Shown: one piece after another, positions 47,489 to 57,401 of the stretch
How positions within the stretch are numbered: position 1 is the stretch's first letter
How the letters are laid out: each line of letters begins with the position of its first letter
Notes under the pieces: generated by a model
The model's database searches: none
Told to the model about the DNA's origin: nothing
What the model saw: the letters and a program-made list of their open reading frames with translations, nothing else
Translations under genes and position numbers: made by a program
From: Psychrobacter sp.
Lineage (GTDB): Bacteria > Pseudomonadota > Gammaproteobacteria > Pseudomonadales > Moraxellaceae
Direction of reading: 5' to 3'
Length of the DNA: 64,000 nt
Assembly (NCBI GenBank): GCA_018260445.1
Contig: JAGLBE010000009.1
Coordinates: 47,574 to 111,573, forward strand

Positions 47489-49720
47489 ATGTCAAAAATT
47501 ATCTATACTAAAACCGATGAAGCCCCTGCACTCGCTACCTTATCTTTGTTACCCATCGTCCAAGCGTTCACCAACACCGCCGGCGTGTCCGTAGAAACCA
47601 GCGACATCTCCGTTGCGCACCGTATTTTGGCCGAATTCCCTGATTATCTTAGCGACGACCAGCAAGTGCCCAATACGCTAACCACACTCGGGCAGTTAAC
47701 CCAAGAGCCGGACACCAATATTATTAAACTGCCCAATATCAGTGCCTCGGTGCAGCAGCTTAAAGCCGCGATTAGCGAGCTGCAAAGCAAAGGCTATGCC
47801 ATCCCCGACTTTCCAGAAGACCCACAAACCGATGAGGAAAAAGAAGTGCGTCAGCGTTATGGCAAAACCCTTGGCAGCTCGGTCAATCCGGTGCTGCGTG
47901 AGGGCAACTCAGACAGACGCGCCCCCAAAGCGGTGAAAAACTACGCCCGCAAACACCCGCATTCGATGGGCGAATGGAAACAGTGGTCGAGCACCCACGT
48001 CTCGCACATGCACGAGGGCGATTTTTATCACGGCGAGCAATCTATCACTTTAGATAAAGCCCGTAACGTGCGCATGGAGCTGGTCACGGATGCGGGCGAA
48101 ACCCAGGTTTTAAAGCCCGAAATTGCCCTACAGGACAAAGAAATCATCGACTTGATGTTTATGAGCAAAAAAGCACTGCGTGAATTTTATGAGCGTGAAA
48201 TGGAAGACTGCCGAGAGGCGGGTATTTTATTCTCCTTGCATGTTAAAGCAACCATGATGAAAGTATCGCACCCCATTGTGTTTGGGCATGCGGTCAAAAT
48301 TTATTATAAAGAGGCGTTTGAGAAGCATGGCGACTTGTTTGATGAGCTGGGTGTTAACGTTAATAACGGTATGGCAGACTTGCACAACAAGATTGCGACC
48401 TTGCCGTCCTCAAAACGCGAGGAGATTGAAGCCGATTTGCATGCCTGTCAGGAGCATCGCCCCCGCCTAGCCATGGTAGATTCATCCAAAGGCATTACCA
48501 ACTTTCACTCCCCCAGTGACATTATTGTTGATGCCTCAATGCCTGCTATGATTCGCAATGGCGGCAAAATGTGGGGCGCCGATGGCAAAATGTATGACTG
48601 TAAAGCGGTGATGCCAGAGTCTACCTTTGCGCGTATCTATCAAGAGATGATTAACTTTTGCAAATGGCATGGCAATTTTGACCCGACCACGATGGGTACC
48701 GTACCCAACGTTGGCCTGATGGCGCAAAAAGCGGAAGAATATGGCTCGCACGATAAAACCTTTGAGTCAAGCGCCTCGGGTATCGCCCGTATTGTGGATA
48801 ATGACACCGATGAGGTGCTACTACAGCAGCCCATCGAACAAGGCGATATTTGGCGCATGTGCCAAGTGAAAGATGAGCCCATTAGAGATTGGGTACGGCT
48901 GGCAATACGCCGTGCTCGTGAATCTGGCATGCTCACTATTTTTTGGCTCGACCCTTACCGTCCGCACGAGTGGGAGTTGACCAAAAAAGTAGAGGCCTAT
49001 CTTGAAGAATATATTGACGATCAGGACAGCGATGCTGTGCGCATCAAAATTATGTCGCAAGTGCGGGCAATGCGGGTGACTTTAGAGCGAGTGGCACGCG
49101 GGCTTGATACCATTTCGGTCACCGGTAATATCTTGCGCGATTATTTGACCGATTTATTTCCTATTTTAGAATTAGGCACCAGTGCGAAGATGCTGTCTGT
49201 GGTACCATTAATGAAAGGCGGTGGTTTGTTTGAAACGGGCGCTGGCGGCTCTGCCCCCAAGCATGTACAGCAGCTATTAGAGGAAAACCACCTGCGTTGG
49301 GATTCACTGGGTGAGTTTTTGGCATTGACCGAATCGTTGGCGCATTTAGCGAAAACCGACAACAATGCCAAAGCCAAAATATTGGCAGAGACGCTCGATA
49401 CCGCTACTGAAAAACTGCTGTTAGAGGACAAATCGCCCTCACGCAAAACAGGGGAGCTGGACAACCGTGGCAGTCACTTCTATCTGGCAATGTATTGGGC
49501 AGAGGAACTTGCCGCGCAAGACCAAGATGCCGAGCTGCAAGCGCATTTTGCCAAAGTGGCGGCAGATTTGCAAAGCAAAGAAGCGGTGATTGTTCAAGAG
49601 TTAACTGCCGCTCAAGGTCAACCGGTCGATTTGCATGGCTATTATTTGGCAGATGAGTCTTTGGCGCAAAGCGTCATGCGCCCCAGTGCCACGTTTAATA
49701 GCATCATTGCCGCCATCTAA
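47489..49720 (+). CDS. icd: NADP-dependent isocitrate dehydrogenase, monomeric type (copy 1)
   Basis: The 743-residue protein is a complete monomeric Idh: [20 protein letters not shown], the substrate-binding motif [51 protein letters not shown] and [16 protein letters not shown]. It oxidatively decarboxylates isocitrate to 2-oxoglutarate with NADP+. This type is unrelated in sequence length to the dimeric ~415-residue enzyme. A second full-length copy follows 457 bases downstream in the same direction. An AAAGGAAT lies about 12 bases upstream of ATG. Confidence 0.96.
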   Translation: MSKIIYTKTDEAPALATLSLLPIVQAFTNTAGVSVETSDISVAHRILAEFPDYLSDDQQVPNTLTTLGQLTQEPDTNIIKLPNISASVQQLKAAISELQSKGYAIPDFPEDPQTDEEKEVRQRYGKTLGSSVNPVLREGNSDRRAPKAVKNYARKHPHSMGEWKQWSSTHVSHMHEGDFYHGEQSITLDKARNVRMELVTDAGETQVLKPEIALQDKEIIDLMFMSKKALREFYEREMEDCREAGILFSLHVKATMMKVSHPIVFGHAVKIYYKEAFEKHGDLFDELGVNVNNGMADLHNKIATLPSSKREEIEADLHACQEHRPRLAMVDSSKGITNFHSPSDIIVDASMPAMIRNGGKMWGADGKMYDCKAVMPESTFARIYQEMINFCKWHGNFDPTTMGTVPNVGLMAQKAEEYGSHDKTFESSASGIARIVDNDTDEVLLQQPIEQGDIWRMCQVKDEPIRDWVRLAIRRARESGMLTIFWLDPYRPHEWELTKKVEAYLEEYIDDQDSDAVRIKIMSQVRAMRVTLERVARGLDTISVTGNILRDYLTDLFPILELGTSAKMLSVVPLMKGGGLFETGAGGSAPKHVQQLLEENHLRWDSLGEFLALTESLAHLAKTDNNAKAKILAETLDTATEKLLLEDKSPSRKTGELDNRGSHFYLAMYWAEELAAQDQDAELQAHFAKVAADLQSKEAVIVQELTAAQGQPVDLHGYYLADESLAQSVMRPSATFNSIIAAI

Positions 49721-49742
49721 TTTAAGCTTAAGTTAAGGTTAT

Positions 49743-49877
49743 TAGGACTTACGCATATTAAGAAAATGTGACGACTGGTAATCATTTTTGAATCGTCTAA
49801 AGGTAGAGCGAAGCCGATCCAAAAATAATTACCAGTCATTTTATAACACTGTTCAACCATGTTTTGCGTAAGTCCTA
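49743..49877. mobile_element. MITE-like element with 13-bp terminal inverted repeats
   Basis: TAGGACTTACGCA (49743-49755) and its complement TGCGTAAGTCCTA (49865-49877) bound a 135-bp stretch without coding capacity. Inside is a second near-perfect inverted repeat: GACTGGTAATCATTTTTG against CAAAAATAATTACCAGTC. GTTAT precedes the left end and follows the right end, a candidate 5-bp target duplication; alternatively the outer TA pair is the duplicated target, as in IS630-type elements. No transposase is in the window. The family assignment is open. Confidence 0.75.
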
Positions 49878-49932
49878 GTTATTAAGGCATTTTAAATGAA
49901 CTGATTAACTGTTTGACCAAATAAAGCACCCC

Positions 49933-49967
49933 ATACCCCAATCGTTAACCGCTTGGGGTATTTTTTT
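49933..49967 (+). terminator. terminator after first isocitrate dehydrogenase gene
   Basis: ATACCCCAA (49933-49941) and TTGGGGTAT (49953-49961) with an 11-base loop, followed by a run of T. It stands past the MITE-like element, about 215 bases from the stop codon; the remaining 49968-50177 shows no gene and should hold the promoter of the second copy. Confidence 0.82.
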
Positions 49968-50177
49968 GGCTGGGCTGAGCTTAGTATAGTGATGATAGAT
50001 AAGACAAGTATAATAGTTAAGACAGGTATGCTAGATACGATTTATAAACTGACGGGCGACGTGGCGATTTAGTATGATGAAAAACATTAACAATCCTATT
50101 ATCTATTATCTATACTCTACACTCTACACTCTATATATAACAGGTAACCTCAATAACAAAAAAGGAATATAAAAACT

Positions 50178-52394
50178 ATGTCAACCATCATCTATACCAA
50201 AACCGACGAAGCCCCTGCGCTTGCGACCCAATCTTTATTGCCTATTGTTAAAGCGTTTACCCAAGCCGCCGATATTGATATCAAAGTGAGTGATATATCG
50301 CTTGCCGGTCGCATTTTAGCCGTTTTCTCTGACCACTTAGACGCGTCGCAACAGGTGCCCAATGCGCTTGCCGAGCTGGGTGCGTTGGTATTAAAACCAG
50401 AGGCCAATATCATTAAATTGCCCAACATTAGCGCCTCGGTGCCGCAATTAAAAGCGGCCATCAAAGAGTTGCAAGATAAGGGCTATGCCCTACCCGACTT
50501 TCCTGACCAGCCTAGCACCGACGCCGAGCGAGAGATTCGTGCCCGTTATGACAGCATCAAAGGCAGTGCGGTAAATCCGGTGATACGCGAGGGCAACTCG
50601 GATAGACGTGCGCCCAAAGCAGTAAAGGCGTATGCGCGTGCGCATCCACATTCGATGAAGCCATGGCGCCCTGATTCTAAAACCCATGTGTCTACCATGA
50701 CGTCTGGTGATTTTGCCGATGATGAAAAGTCTGTCACCATTGTTGCACCCACCGAGTACCGTGTCATCTATATCGAAGATACTGGCAGCGAGATTGAGCT
50801 AAAATCGCCAGCGCCGTTGCTCGCAGGCGAGCTGATTGATAGCTCTATTCTTTGTTTCGACGCCTTAAGCCAGTTTTATGAAGCGCAAGTTCAAGATGCT
50901 AAGGATAAAGGCCTGTTGTTCTCGCTGCATCTGAAAGCCACCATGATGAAGGTATCTGACCCAATTATATTTGGCGAAGCGGTGCGGGTTTACTTTAAAG
51001 ATTTATTTGCTAAATACGGCGAGCTGTTTGACGAGATTGGTGTCAATGTCAATAACGGCTTTGCGCAGTTGCTCTCGAAAATTCAAGAGCTACCAGAAGC
51101 CAAACGTGCTGAGATTGAAGCCGATATTGAAAAAATATACGCCAAAAACCCACCGCTTGCGATGGTGGATTCAGATAAAGGTATCACCAACCTACATGTG
51201 CCCAGTGACGTGATTGTCGATGCGTCGATGCCCGCAATGATTCGTGATGGCGGTCAAATGTGGGGGCCGGATGGTAAGCTGCACGACACCAATGCGGTTA
51301 TCCCAGACAGCAGTTATGCCGCCCTTTATGATGAGACCATTAACTTTTGTAAGCAGCATGGTGCCTTTGACCCCGCCACGATGGGCACTGTGCCTAACAT
51401 TGGCTTGATGGCAAAAAAAGCGGAAGAATATGGCTCGCACGATACCACCTTTCAGGCCAAAGGCGCCGGCAAGGTGCAGGTCATTGACCAAGATGGCAAG
51501 GTGCTCACCGAGCATGCGGTCAAAAAAGGCGACATCTGGCGGATGAATCGGGTACAAGACGCCCCTATCGCCGATTGGGTAAAACTTGCGGTCACTCGGG
51601 CGCGGGCAAGTGGCATGCCGGCCGTATTTTGGTTGGATAAAAACCGCCCGCATCATGCTGCGCTAATTAAAAAGGTAGAGCACTACCTAAAAGATCAGGA
51701 TACTGACGGCCTAGATATCCGTGTGATGTCGATTCGCGAGGCCACTCGCTTCACCCTTGAGCGCCTAAAGGCCGGTAAAGATACGATTTCGGTGACCGGT
51801 AACGTCTTACGTGACTATCTGACCGATTTATTCCCTATTTTGGAGCTGGGTACCAGTGCCAAGATGCTGTCTATCGTGCCACTGATGAACGGTGGCGGCT
51901 TGTTTGAAACGGGTGCGGGCGGCTCTGCGCCTAAGCATGTGCAACAAGTACTGGAAGAAAACCATCTGCGTTGGGATTCGCTCGGCGAGTTTTTGGCACT
52001 CGCCGTGTCGCTTGAGCACGAAGCCGAGCATACCAATAATGCCAAAGCACAAATTTTAGCCGACACGCTAAATGATGCGACTGAAACGCTACTGCTGAAT
52101 AATAAATCACCCTCTCGTCAAGTCGGTGAGCTGGACAATCGGGGTAGCCATTTTTATCTGGCGATGTACTGGGCGCAGGAGCTTGCCAAGCAAGACAAAG
52201 ACCCTGAGCTTAAAGACAAGTTTACCCCACTCGCTAACATGCTTGCCGATAATGAAGCGGCGATTGTCCATGAGCTTAACGGCGTTCAAGGTCAACCCGT
52301 TGATTTAAACGGCTACTATCTACCTGATGAAAGCATTGTGGAACAAGTGATGCGCCCAAGTAAAACGTTTAACACAGCGATTGCGTCGCTGTAG
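50178..52394 (+). CDS. icd: NADP-dependent isocitrate dehydrogenase, monomeric type (copy 2)
   Basis: The 738-residue protein is collinear with the upstream copy, and by eye roughly two thirds of residues are identical, with the catalytic motifs kept ([66 protein letters not shown]). The middle segment around residues 160-215 diverges most. Both copies therefore look functional; differing temperature optimum, expression or substrate (for example homoisocitrate-like acids) are possible but unproved. It has its own leader and terminator, so the two genes are probably separately transcribed. GGAATAT lies before the ATG. Confidence 0.95.
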   Translation: MSTIIYTKTDEAPALATQSLLPIVKAFTQAADIDIKVSDISLAGRILAVFSDHLDASQQVPNALAELGALVLKPEANIIKLPNISASVPQLKAAIKELQDKGYALPDFPDQPSTDAEREIRARYDSIKGSAVNPVIREGNSDRRAPKAVKAYARAHPHSMKPWRPDSKTHVSTMTSGDFADDEKSVTIVAPTEYRVIYIEDTGSEIELKSPAPLLAGELIDSSILCFDALSQFYEAQVQDAKDKGLLFSLHLKATMMKVSDPIIFGEAVRVYFKDLFAKYGELFDEIGVNVNNGFAQLLSKIQELPEAKRAEIEADIEKIYAKNPPLAMVDSDKGITNLHVPSDVIVDASMPAMIRDGGQMWGPDGKLHDTNAVIPDSSYAALYDETINFCKQHGAFDPATMGTVPNIGLMAKKAEEYGSHDTTFQAKGAGKVQVIDQDGKVLTEHAVKKGDIWRMNRVQDAPIADWVKLAVTRARASGMPAVFWLDKNRPHHAALIKKVEHYLKDQDTDGLDIRVMSIREATRFTLERLKAGKDTISVTGNVLRDYLTDLFPILELGTSAKMLSIVPLMNGGGLFETGAGGSAPKHVQQVLEENHLRWDSLGEFLALAVSLEHEAEHTNNAKAQILADTLNDATETLLLNNKSPSRQVGELDNRGSHFYLAMYWAQELAKQDKDPELKDKFTPLANMLADNEAAIVHELNGVQGQPVDLNGYYLPDESIVEQVMRPSKTFNTAIASL

Positions 52395-52443
52395 TATCCT
52401 GGTGGGTTATCGCCGACGCTACCTTTGCATCATTATACAATGG

Positions 52444-52473
52444 CCCTGAAGCTCTAAGTTTCAGGGTTTTTTT
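52444..52473 (+). terminator. terminator after second isocitrate dehydrogenase gene
   Basis: CCCTGAA (52444-52450) and TTCAGGG (52460-52466) with a 9-base loop, followed by TTTTTTT. Confidence 0.82.
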
Positions 52474-52536
52474 ATTTATTGCCAGGATATAGAGCGTGAT
52501 ACACTTACCCTATTGCTGTCAAACATTAGCCTATTT

Positions 52537-53145
52537 ATGCCATCTGTTATCTTATTTAACAAGCCTTACGGGGTGCAAAGCCAGTTTAGTGATGATGCTA
52601 ATAATAAATTTGCGCCACTTTCGCAGTTTTTTACCGACAAGTCGCTACGGGTGGCAGGACGATTGGACGCCACCAGTGAGGGACTGCTGATTTTGACTGC
52701 GGACGGTCAAGTCAACAAAGCCATTACCCATCCGCCCAAGGCCAATCAAGGGCGCAAGCAAGGCAAAACGTATCTGGTGCAAGTCGAGGGCATTGCGACA
52801 CAAGCGCAATTGCATCAATTACGAGGCGGTGTGGTTTTAAAAGATGGTAAAACGCTACCTGCTAGCGTGAGTCAGGTGAGCGAAGAGGCATTGCCTATGC
52901 CGCTTTGGCAACGTGACCCACCGATTCGAGTACGCCAAAGTGTACCCGACTCGTGGCTGATGATGACCCTTTATGAGGGCAAAAACCGCCAAGTTCGCCG
53001 GATGACCGCCCACGTTGGACTGCCCTGCTTGCGGCTGATTCGCTGGTCGGTAGCTGGGTTTGAATTGGGCGATTTGGGCGTTGGCGAATTTGTGCGAGTG
53101 GATTTGAGTGTAGATAGATTAAGGAAATTGGGGATTAGTGGATAG
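52537..53145 (+). CDS. pseudouridine synthase, RsuA/RluE type
   Basis: The 202-residue enzyme has ILFNKPYGVQSQF, the catalytic Asp in VAGRLDATSEGLLILT, KTYLVQVEG, and the C-terminal LYEGKNRQVRRMTAHVGLPC plus LRLIRWSVAGF. Lack of an S4 domain and the size match RluE, which modifies U2457 of 23S rRNA in E. coli; RsuB-like relatives are possible. ATG 52537 gives the family N-terminus; the frame continues to a TTG at 52513. No Shine-Dalgarno is clear. Confidence 0.88.
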   Translation: MPSVILFNKPYGVQSQFSDDANNKFAPLSQFFTDKSLRVAGRLDATSEGLLILTADGQVNKAITHPPKANQGRKQGKTYLVQVEGIATQAQLHQLRGGVVLKDGKTLPASVSQVSEEALPMPLWQRDPPIRVRQSVPDSWLMMTLYEGKNRQVRRMTAHVGLPCLRLIRWSVAGFELGDLGVGEFVRVDLSVDRLRKLGISG

Positions 53146-53259
53146 AAACTTATTGGCATGATTTAAATGACCAGTCTTCAACGCATGACTTCTATGTCTT
53201 TTCTGGGTTTCTTCTAGGCTTTTGCCTTTAGTCTATATTGCGCACTCCCTATTCCACTT

Positions 53260-54186
53260 TTATTCCACTTTAACCAACCGGCCATGCTTGCCCTGCCTAT
53301 CCACTTGCCATTTATAAACGGTACGTTTGACCATCTCGTCACGGATAATATAGTCGCCATTAACAAATTCCTCACCGCTGCCCTCTTCCACTTGCAGAAT
53401 AATATGGCCTGCCACCCCTTTGTCATCGCTAGGAAAAATATAGTCTTCGTCATGATAAAACACGCCGGCATCAGAGACACTCTCGGCAGTGGGCAACTCG
53501 ACAAGTCTCTCGCCATCCCATAACATATATTTGCTGACCGAGGGGATACCACACGCCTCGCCGGACACGCCAGCAACCAGTAACTTATGCACCCCCTTTA
53601 AACCAACATCCCTACCCCAATCAAAATGCACCATACTTAAACTGTCATCATAAGCATCAAACTGAATCGTCTGTTTAAGCTGATTGTTTTTTAGCACGCT
53701 GACCGCCAAATTGACATTATTGACATTGGTATTATCGTTCTTATCGGGCGATGGCTGGGTGCCAAACAAAAAGGTATAGCCCTCTAATTGACGATAGCCC
53801 AAACTCAAATTTGCGCCCCAAATATAGCCCACATGGGTTTTATGATTTTTATCGTAGCGAATTTTGTACCAATTTGCAGCGCGGTTGCCAAGCTTTAATA
53901 CAGCCGCCTGCTCTACAATATACACTTCTTGCCCAACCGCAAGCGTATCGACCATCGCTGCAGAGAGACTTGGCTGTAGGCGCACGTTGCTTTTATCAGT
54001 AAATATCTTTTGCTTGCTGCCGTTGTCAACTTGAAAAGCCTATTGCGCATAAGCTGTATCGTTGTCATCATCAAGGTTTACTTGCTGCGTATTGCTAGCA
54101 GCTGCATAGGCCATGGGCGCCATCAATGCTGTCATGGCAGATGCCATAATTAGAGTATTAAGCGTTTGCTCTAGAAATGTCATCAT
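53260..54186 (-). pseudogene. secreted SH3-domain protein gene interrupted by an in-frame amber codon
   Basis: From ATG 54186 (AGGGA five bases upstream) the frame encodes a signal peptide (TLIMASAMTALMAPMAYA) and continues NTQQVNLDDDNDTAYAQ to a TAG at 54040-54042 (codon 49). The same frame then goes on without break: AFQVDNGSKQKIFTDKSNVR and a bacterial SH3-like domain (NVRLQPSLSAAMVDTLAVGQ, VYIVEQ, NWYKIRY, GYIWGANL), followed by about 170 residues of an unrecognised beta-rich domain, ending at 53260. Signal peptide and domain stay in phase, so a single nonsense change (for example Gln CAG to TAG) best explains the break. An internal start (about 53985) would give a protein without a signal peptide. 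Read-through or sequencing error remain possible. Confidence 0.75.
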
Positions 54187-54485
54187 TGTTCCCTATAAGC
54201 AGTCTTAAAATTTATTAGCAAACCTAAGTTTGCCTTTAAGTCTTTAGTTTCTAGTATAGACAAATTTCATGACAAATAGAACGCGAAACTTCTTTTCATC
54301 CCTACCGCACATTATCATCACGACATATCGGGCCAATTTATTACCCTAAGTTATTGATTAAACTTATTGATTAAATTTATTTAATCAGGTTCTTTAATGA
54401 GCTTCTTTAATGAGCTTATGCCATGTGACATCCCAAGACCAATAACCTCACGTGCAAAAAGGGTTTAAAGTTTAAGCGGCAAAAA

Positions 54486-56477
54486 TTAATTTAAAAATTT
54501 TGGCGCAAGCCACCGCTCAAAACCCGATTCAGTTAAACCCAAGCTTACTTTCTCAAGGCTTGGATTGGCGTCAATGCCCGATGCTGTTGTATGAGCGACG
54601 GCAAACGTCATCAGCTCATCGCGACGAAACGCATGGCAGATTATCGGCGCAAGGTCTGATTCAGCCACGCTTTGCAACTGTTTATTTGTGGCTTTGATAC
54701 CGTTAATGGCGACCAGCACATCTTTGGCAGAAATCCCCGCCTCACTAGCCACACTATCTCGCAATACTTTAAGCACCTTTAAGCCGTCGCTGCTGTCGCT
54801 CACGCTGATGCCCCAAGGCAAGGTGTTGTCTTTATCGTCTGGGTCAAGACTCACGCCATTGGCTTCCAATAGCTCTTTGATTGGTAGCTCTTCTACCCCA
54901 TCCACATAGCGTGTCTTGAAATCCTGCCAAGCGGCTGTCGGCATAAACTCAGCGATGACGGCGTCAAGGTTCAGTGCCGTCATACCGATACGTTGATTGT
55001 GCTGCGCTTTGGCTTTGTCATAAAAAGCTTTCACCACATCAAAGAGGCGATAGTTGTCCTCGCTATGCGCCATCAGGGTCAAATCCAAACAGAGAGCAAC
55101 TAATGCGCCTTTATTATAGTAGCTGATGCCCGCATTGCCAGTGTTCTCATCGCTTCGGTAGAGTTTTATCCACGCATCAAAGCTGGATTCGGCAACGCTT
55201 TGTAAATGGCGACCATGAGTTTGGGTGTAGCGGTTTAGCTGGGCGGCCAATAATTTAAGGTAACTGTCTCTACTGATAACACCGGAGGCTTGTAGCATAA
55301 AGTCGTCAATATACGAGGTAAAGCCCTCAAATACCCATAGCAAGGGCGTGTAGGCTTCAACTTGTAAATCGACGTCCATCATCACGTCGGGGCGCACCGT
55401 TTTCACCCACCACGCATGAAAGTATTCGTGACTGCACAAGCCCAAAAAACGCTGATACGCCTCGCTGGGTTCGTCTGCCTCGTTCAGCCTGGGCAAATCG
55501 CTACGTGGGATAACGAGGCTGGTTGAGTTGATATGCTCAAGGCCGCCATAGTCGTTGCCACTGGCATAGGTCATAAAGGTGTATTCGCCAGACCCTCCAG
55601 CAAAGCCGTCGCCAGACTTATCGCGGCCAAAAGGCGCATCGCCTAGCCAATCTAAATAACTTTGGCAAATCTGGGTGACATCTTGCTGCAATCTGCCCAA
55701 GTTGGCATTGTGCTTGCCAGAGAGATAAAAACGATGCACAATTGCCTTGTGGCGGTCATCATGGACGATAAAGTCAAACTCGTCTTGCGGCGCAATCTCA
55801 AAGGGATGGTCGATTAAATCGTGATAGCTGTCTGCCTGCAGTTGATAATAGTGGTGGCTATCGTTATGTATAGGCGTGTGTTTTAACCCACAGGCCAACT
55901 TGACACTGCGGTTATGGTTGTGCGGCTGCCCATTAAAAAACACTTGTGGGACGCTTAATGTCACCGCAACCTTATCGTTTTCACAGCCGGCAACCGCCAA
56001 CGCCAATGAGGTAAAATTGCCATATAAGCGAGTTTGGTCAACGTATGCGGTGCGTACCGATAAGTCATAGCAATATACCTCATAGTGCACCGTCACCCAC
56101 TGGCCTTTATTGACTGCTAACAATTGCCACTGGTTTTTATTAAGCTTTGATGCTCGCTTATGTTTTTCTGGGCTGTCTTGTTCTGGCCTGTCTTGTTCTG
56201 AGCGGTGTTTATCAGCTAGCTTATCAGCACGAGCAGCGTCATCAGACGTATCGAATTGATTAGCGTTTTGCCTAATTTGATAGGTCACAGCAGTAATATT
56301 GCGGGCAAACTCGCGCAGCAGATAACTGCCGGGAATCCACGCCGGTAGCCATAACACTGGGCTATCTTGCGCGGCGCTAAAGCTTAACGCAACCTCGACC
56401 AAATGCTGATTAAACTGCTTGAAATCCAGATGATAGTGTATGTTAGGTGTATGGGAGGAGCTGATATCAGTCATCAT
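54486..56477 (-). CDS. M61 family aminopeptidase with PDZ domain
   Basis: The 663-residue protein has the M61 layout: an N-terminal beta domain (LPAWIPGSYLLREFARNI), the thermolysin-like catalytic domain with HEYFH at 350-354 and the third zinc ligand Glu384 in WVFEGFTSYIDD, and a C-terminal PDZ domain (~560-640: GLKVLKVLRDSVASEAGISA, VLVAINGIKATN). Known members cleave N-terminal glycine or acidic residues. No signal peptide is evident, so a cytosolic site is likely. A charged low-complexity insert (residues ~72-113, repeating EQDRPEQDSPE) interrupts the N-terminal domain. Met1 and Met2 are equivalent starts. The 299 bases between this gene and the SH3 gene hold only two short direct duplications (54351-54375 and 54389-54417). 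Confidence 0.9.
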   Translation of the reverse strand: MMTDISSSHTPNIHYHLDFKQFNQHLVEVALSFSAAQDSPVLWLPAWIPGSYLLREFARNITAVTYQIRQNANQFDTSDDAARADKLADKHRSEQDRPEQDSPEKHKRASKLNKNQWQLLAVNKGQWVTVHYEVYCYDLSVRTAYVDQTRLYGNFTSLALAVAGCENDKVAVTLSVPQVFFNGQPHNHNRSVKLACGLKHTPIHNDSHHYYQLQADSYHDLIDHPFEIAPQDEFDFIVHDDRHKAIVHRFYLSGKHNANLGRLQQDVTQICQSYLDWLGDAPFGRDKSGDGFAGGSGEYTFMTYASGNDYGGLEHINSTSLVIPRSDLPRLNEADEPSEAYQRFLGLCSHEYFHAWWVKTVRPDVMMDVDLQVEAYTPLLWVFEGFTSYIDDFMLQASGVISRDSYLKLLAAQLNRYTQTHGRHLQSVAESSFDAWIKLYRSDENTGNAGISYYNKGALVALCLDLTLMAHSEDNYRLFDVVKAFYDKAKAQHNQRIGMTALNLDAVIAEFMPTAAWQDFKTRYVDGVEELPIKELLEANGVSLDPDDKDNTLPWGISVSDSSDGLKVLKVLRDSVASEAGISAKDVLVAINGIKATNKQLQSVAESDLAPIICHAFRRDELMTFAVAHTTASGIDANPSLEKVSLGLTESGFERWLAPKFLN

Positions 56478-56759
56478 TTATCTCACTAATAAAAGGGTTA
56501 TGGGTATTTTAGACTAAAGGTGTCTTGTTCATAAAGCTCGTGCCATGAGCACATAGCATCTTGACAGCCAGCTATAACATAGCGCATAAATTGACAGTTT
56601 TTTTGAGTCAGGGCTTGAAACCCTAAGCGGCAATCACAATGTACTACATACGATAAGGGTTATTAGTCAGGCAAGTCCGATAAACAAGCCTATTCAATAA
56701 CCTTAATTTATTGTATATTTAACTGGTTTATTCACTTCTCCACCGTTTAGGAATTATTT

Positions 56760-57242
56760 ATGACGACCATTACCAAAGATACCGCCGCCCGTTTTAACTA
56801 TACGTTAAAAGATGACGAGGGGACTATTATAGACCAGTCTCAAGGCGAGCCCCTAGCGTACCTACATGGCCACAACAATATTATTCCAGGTCTTGAAAAG
56901 GCGTTAGAAGGCAAGTCTGCTGGCGAAAAAATTAGTGTCTCTATCGAGCCTGCCGACGGTTATGGCGAATATCAAGAGCAAGCGGTACAAACGGTGCCAC
57001 GCTCTAACTTCCAAGGTGTGGAAGATATTCAACCCGGTATGCAATTTCAGTCTGAAGCCGATGGCCAAATCATGCTCGTAGCCGTGACCGAAGTCAATAA
57101 GGATAGCATTACTGTCGATGCCAACCATCCTTTGGCGGGCAAAAACCTTAACTTTGAAGTTGAAATTGTTGAAGTTCGTGCCGCAACCGAAGACGAGCTA
57201 AATCATGGCCATGTGCATGGCGCAGGCGGCGTACAGCATTAA
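56760..57242 (+). CDS. SlyD-like FKBP-type peptidyl-prolyl isomerase
   Basis: The 160-residue protein has a split FKBP domain with inserted-in-flap chaperone domain, as in SlyD: YTLKDDEGTIIDQSQGEPLA, YLHGHNNIIPGLEKALEGKS, and the IF domain (YGEYQEQAVQTVPRSNF to ITVDANHPLAGKNLNFEVEI). The C-terminal metal-binding tail is short (HGHVHGAGGVQH) compared with E. coli SlyD, so nickel handling may be reduced. Role: folding of proline-limited proteins in the cytosol. GGAATT precedes the ATG. It is convergent with phoR. Confidence 0.93.
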   Translation: MTTITKDTAARFNYTLKDDEGTIIDQSQGEPLAYLHGHNNIIPGLEKALEGKSAGEKISVSIEPADGYGEYQEQAVQTVPRSNFQGVEDIQPGMQFQSEADGQIMLVAVTEVNKDSITVDANHPLAGKNLNFEVEIVEVRAATEDELNHGHVHGAGGVQH

Positions 57243-57298
57243 TCAGCCAGTTTTTAATTCTGCGTTACCCCCTAGCAGTTTGAAAAATTACGTTGACC

Positions 57299-57340
57299 AA
57301 AAGAGCCTATCGATAATCCCTCAGTGATAGGCTCTTTTTT
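57299..57340. terminator. terminator between slyD-like gene and phoR
   Basis: AAAAGAGCCTATC (57299-57311) and GATAGGCTCTTTT (57326-57338), 13-bp perfect stem, 14-base loop, T6 after it; usable in both directions for the convergent genes. Confidence 0.85.
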
Positions 57341-57401
57341 ATGCCTGTAATAGGTGCCGTTATATAGTTCTATCGCCATACTTTATATTTTAGCTCAAGT
57401 G

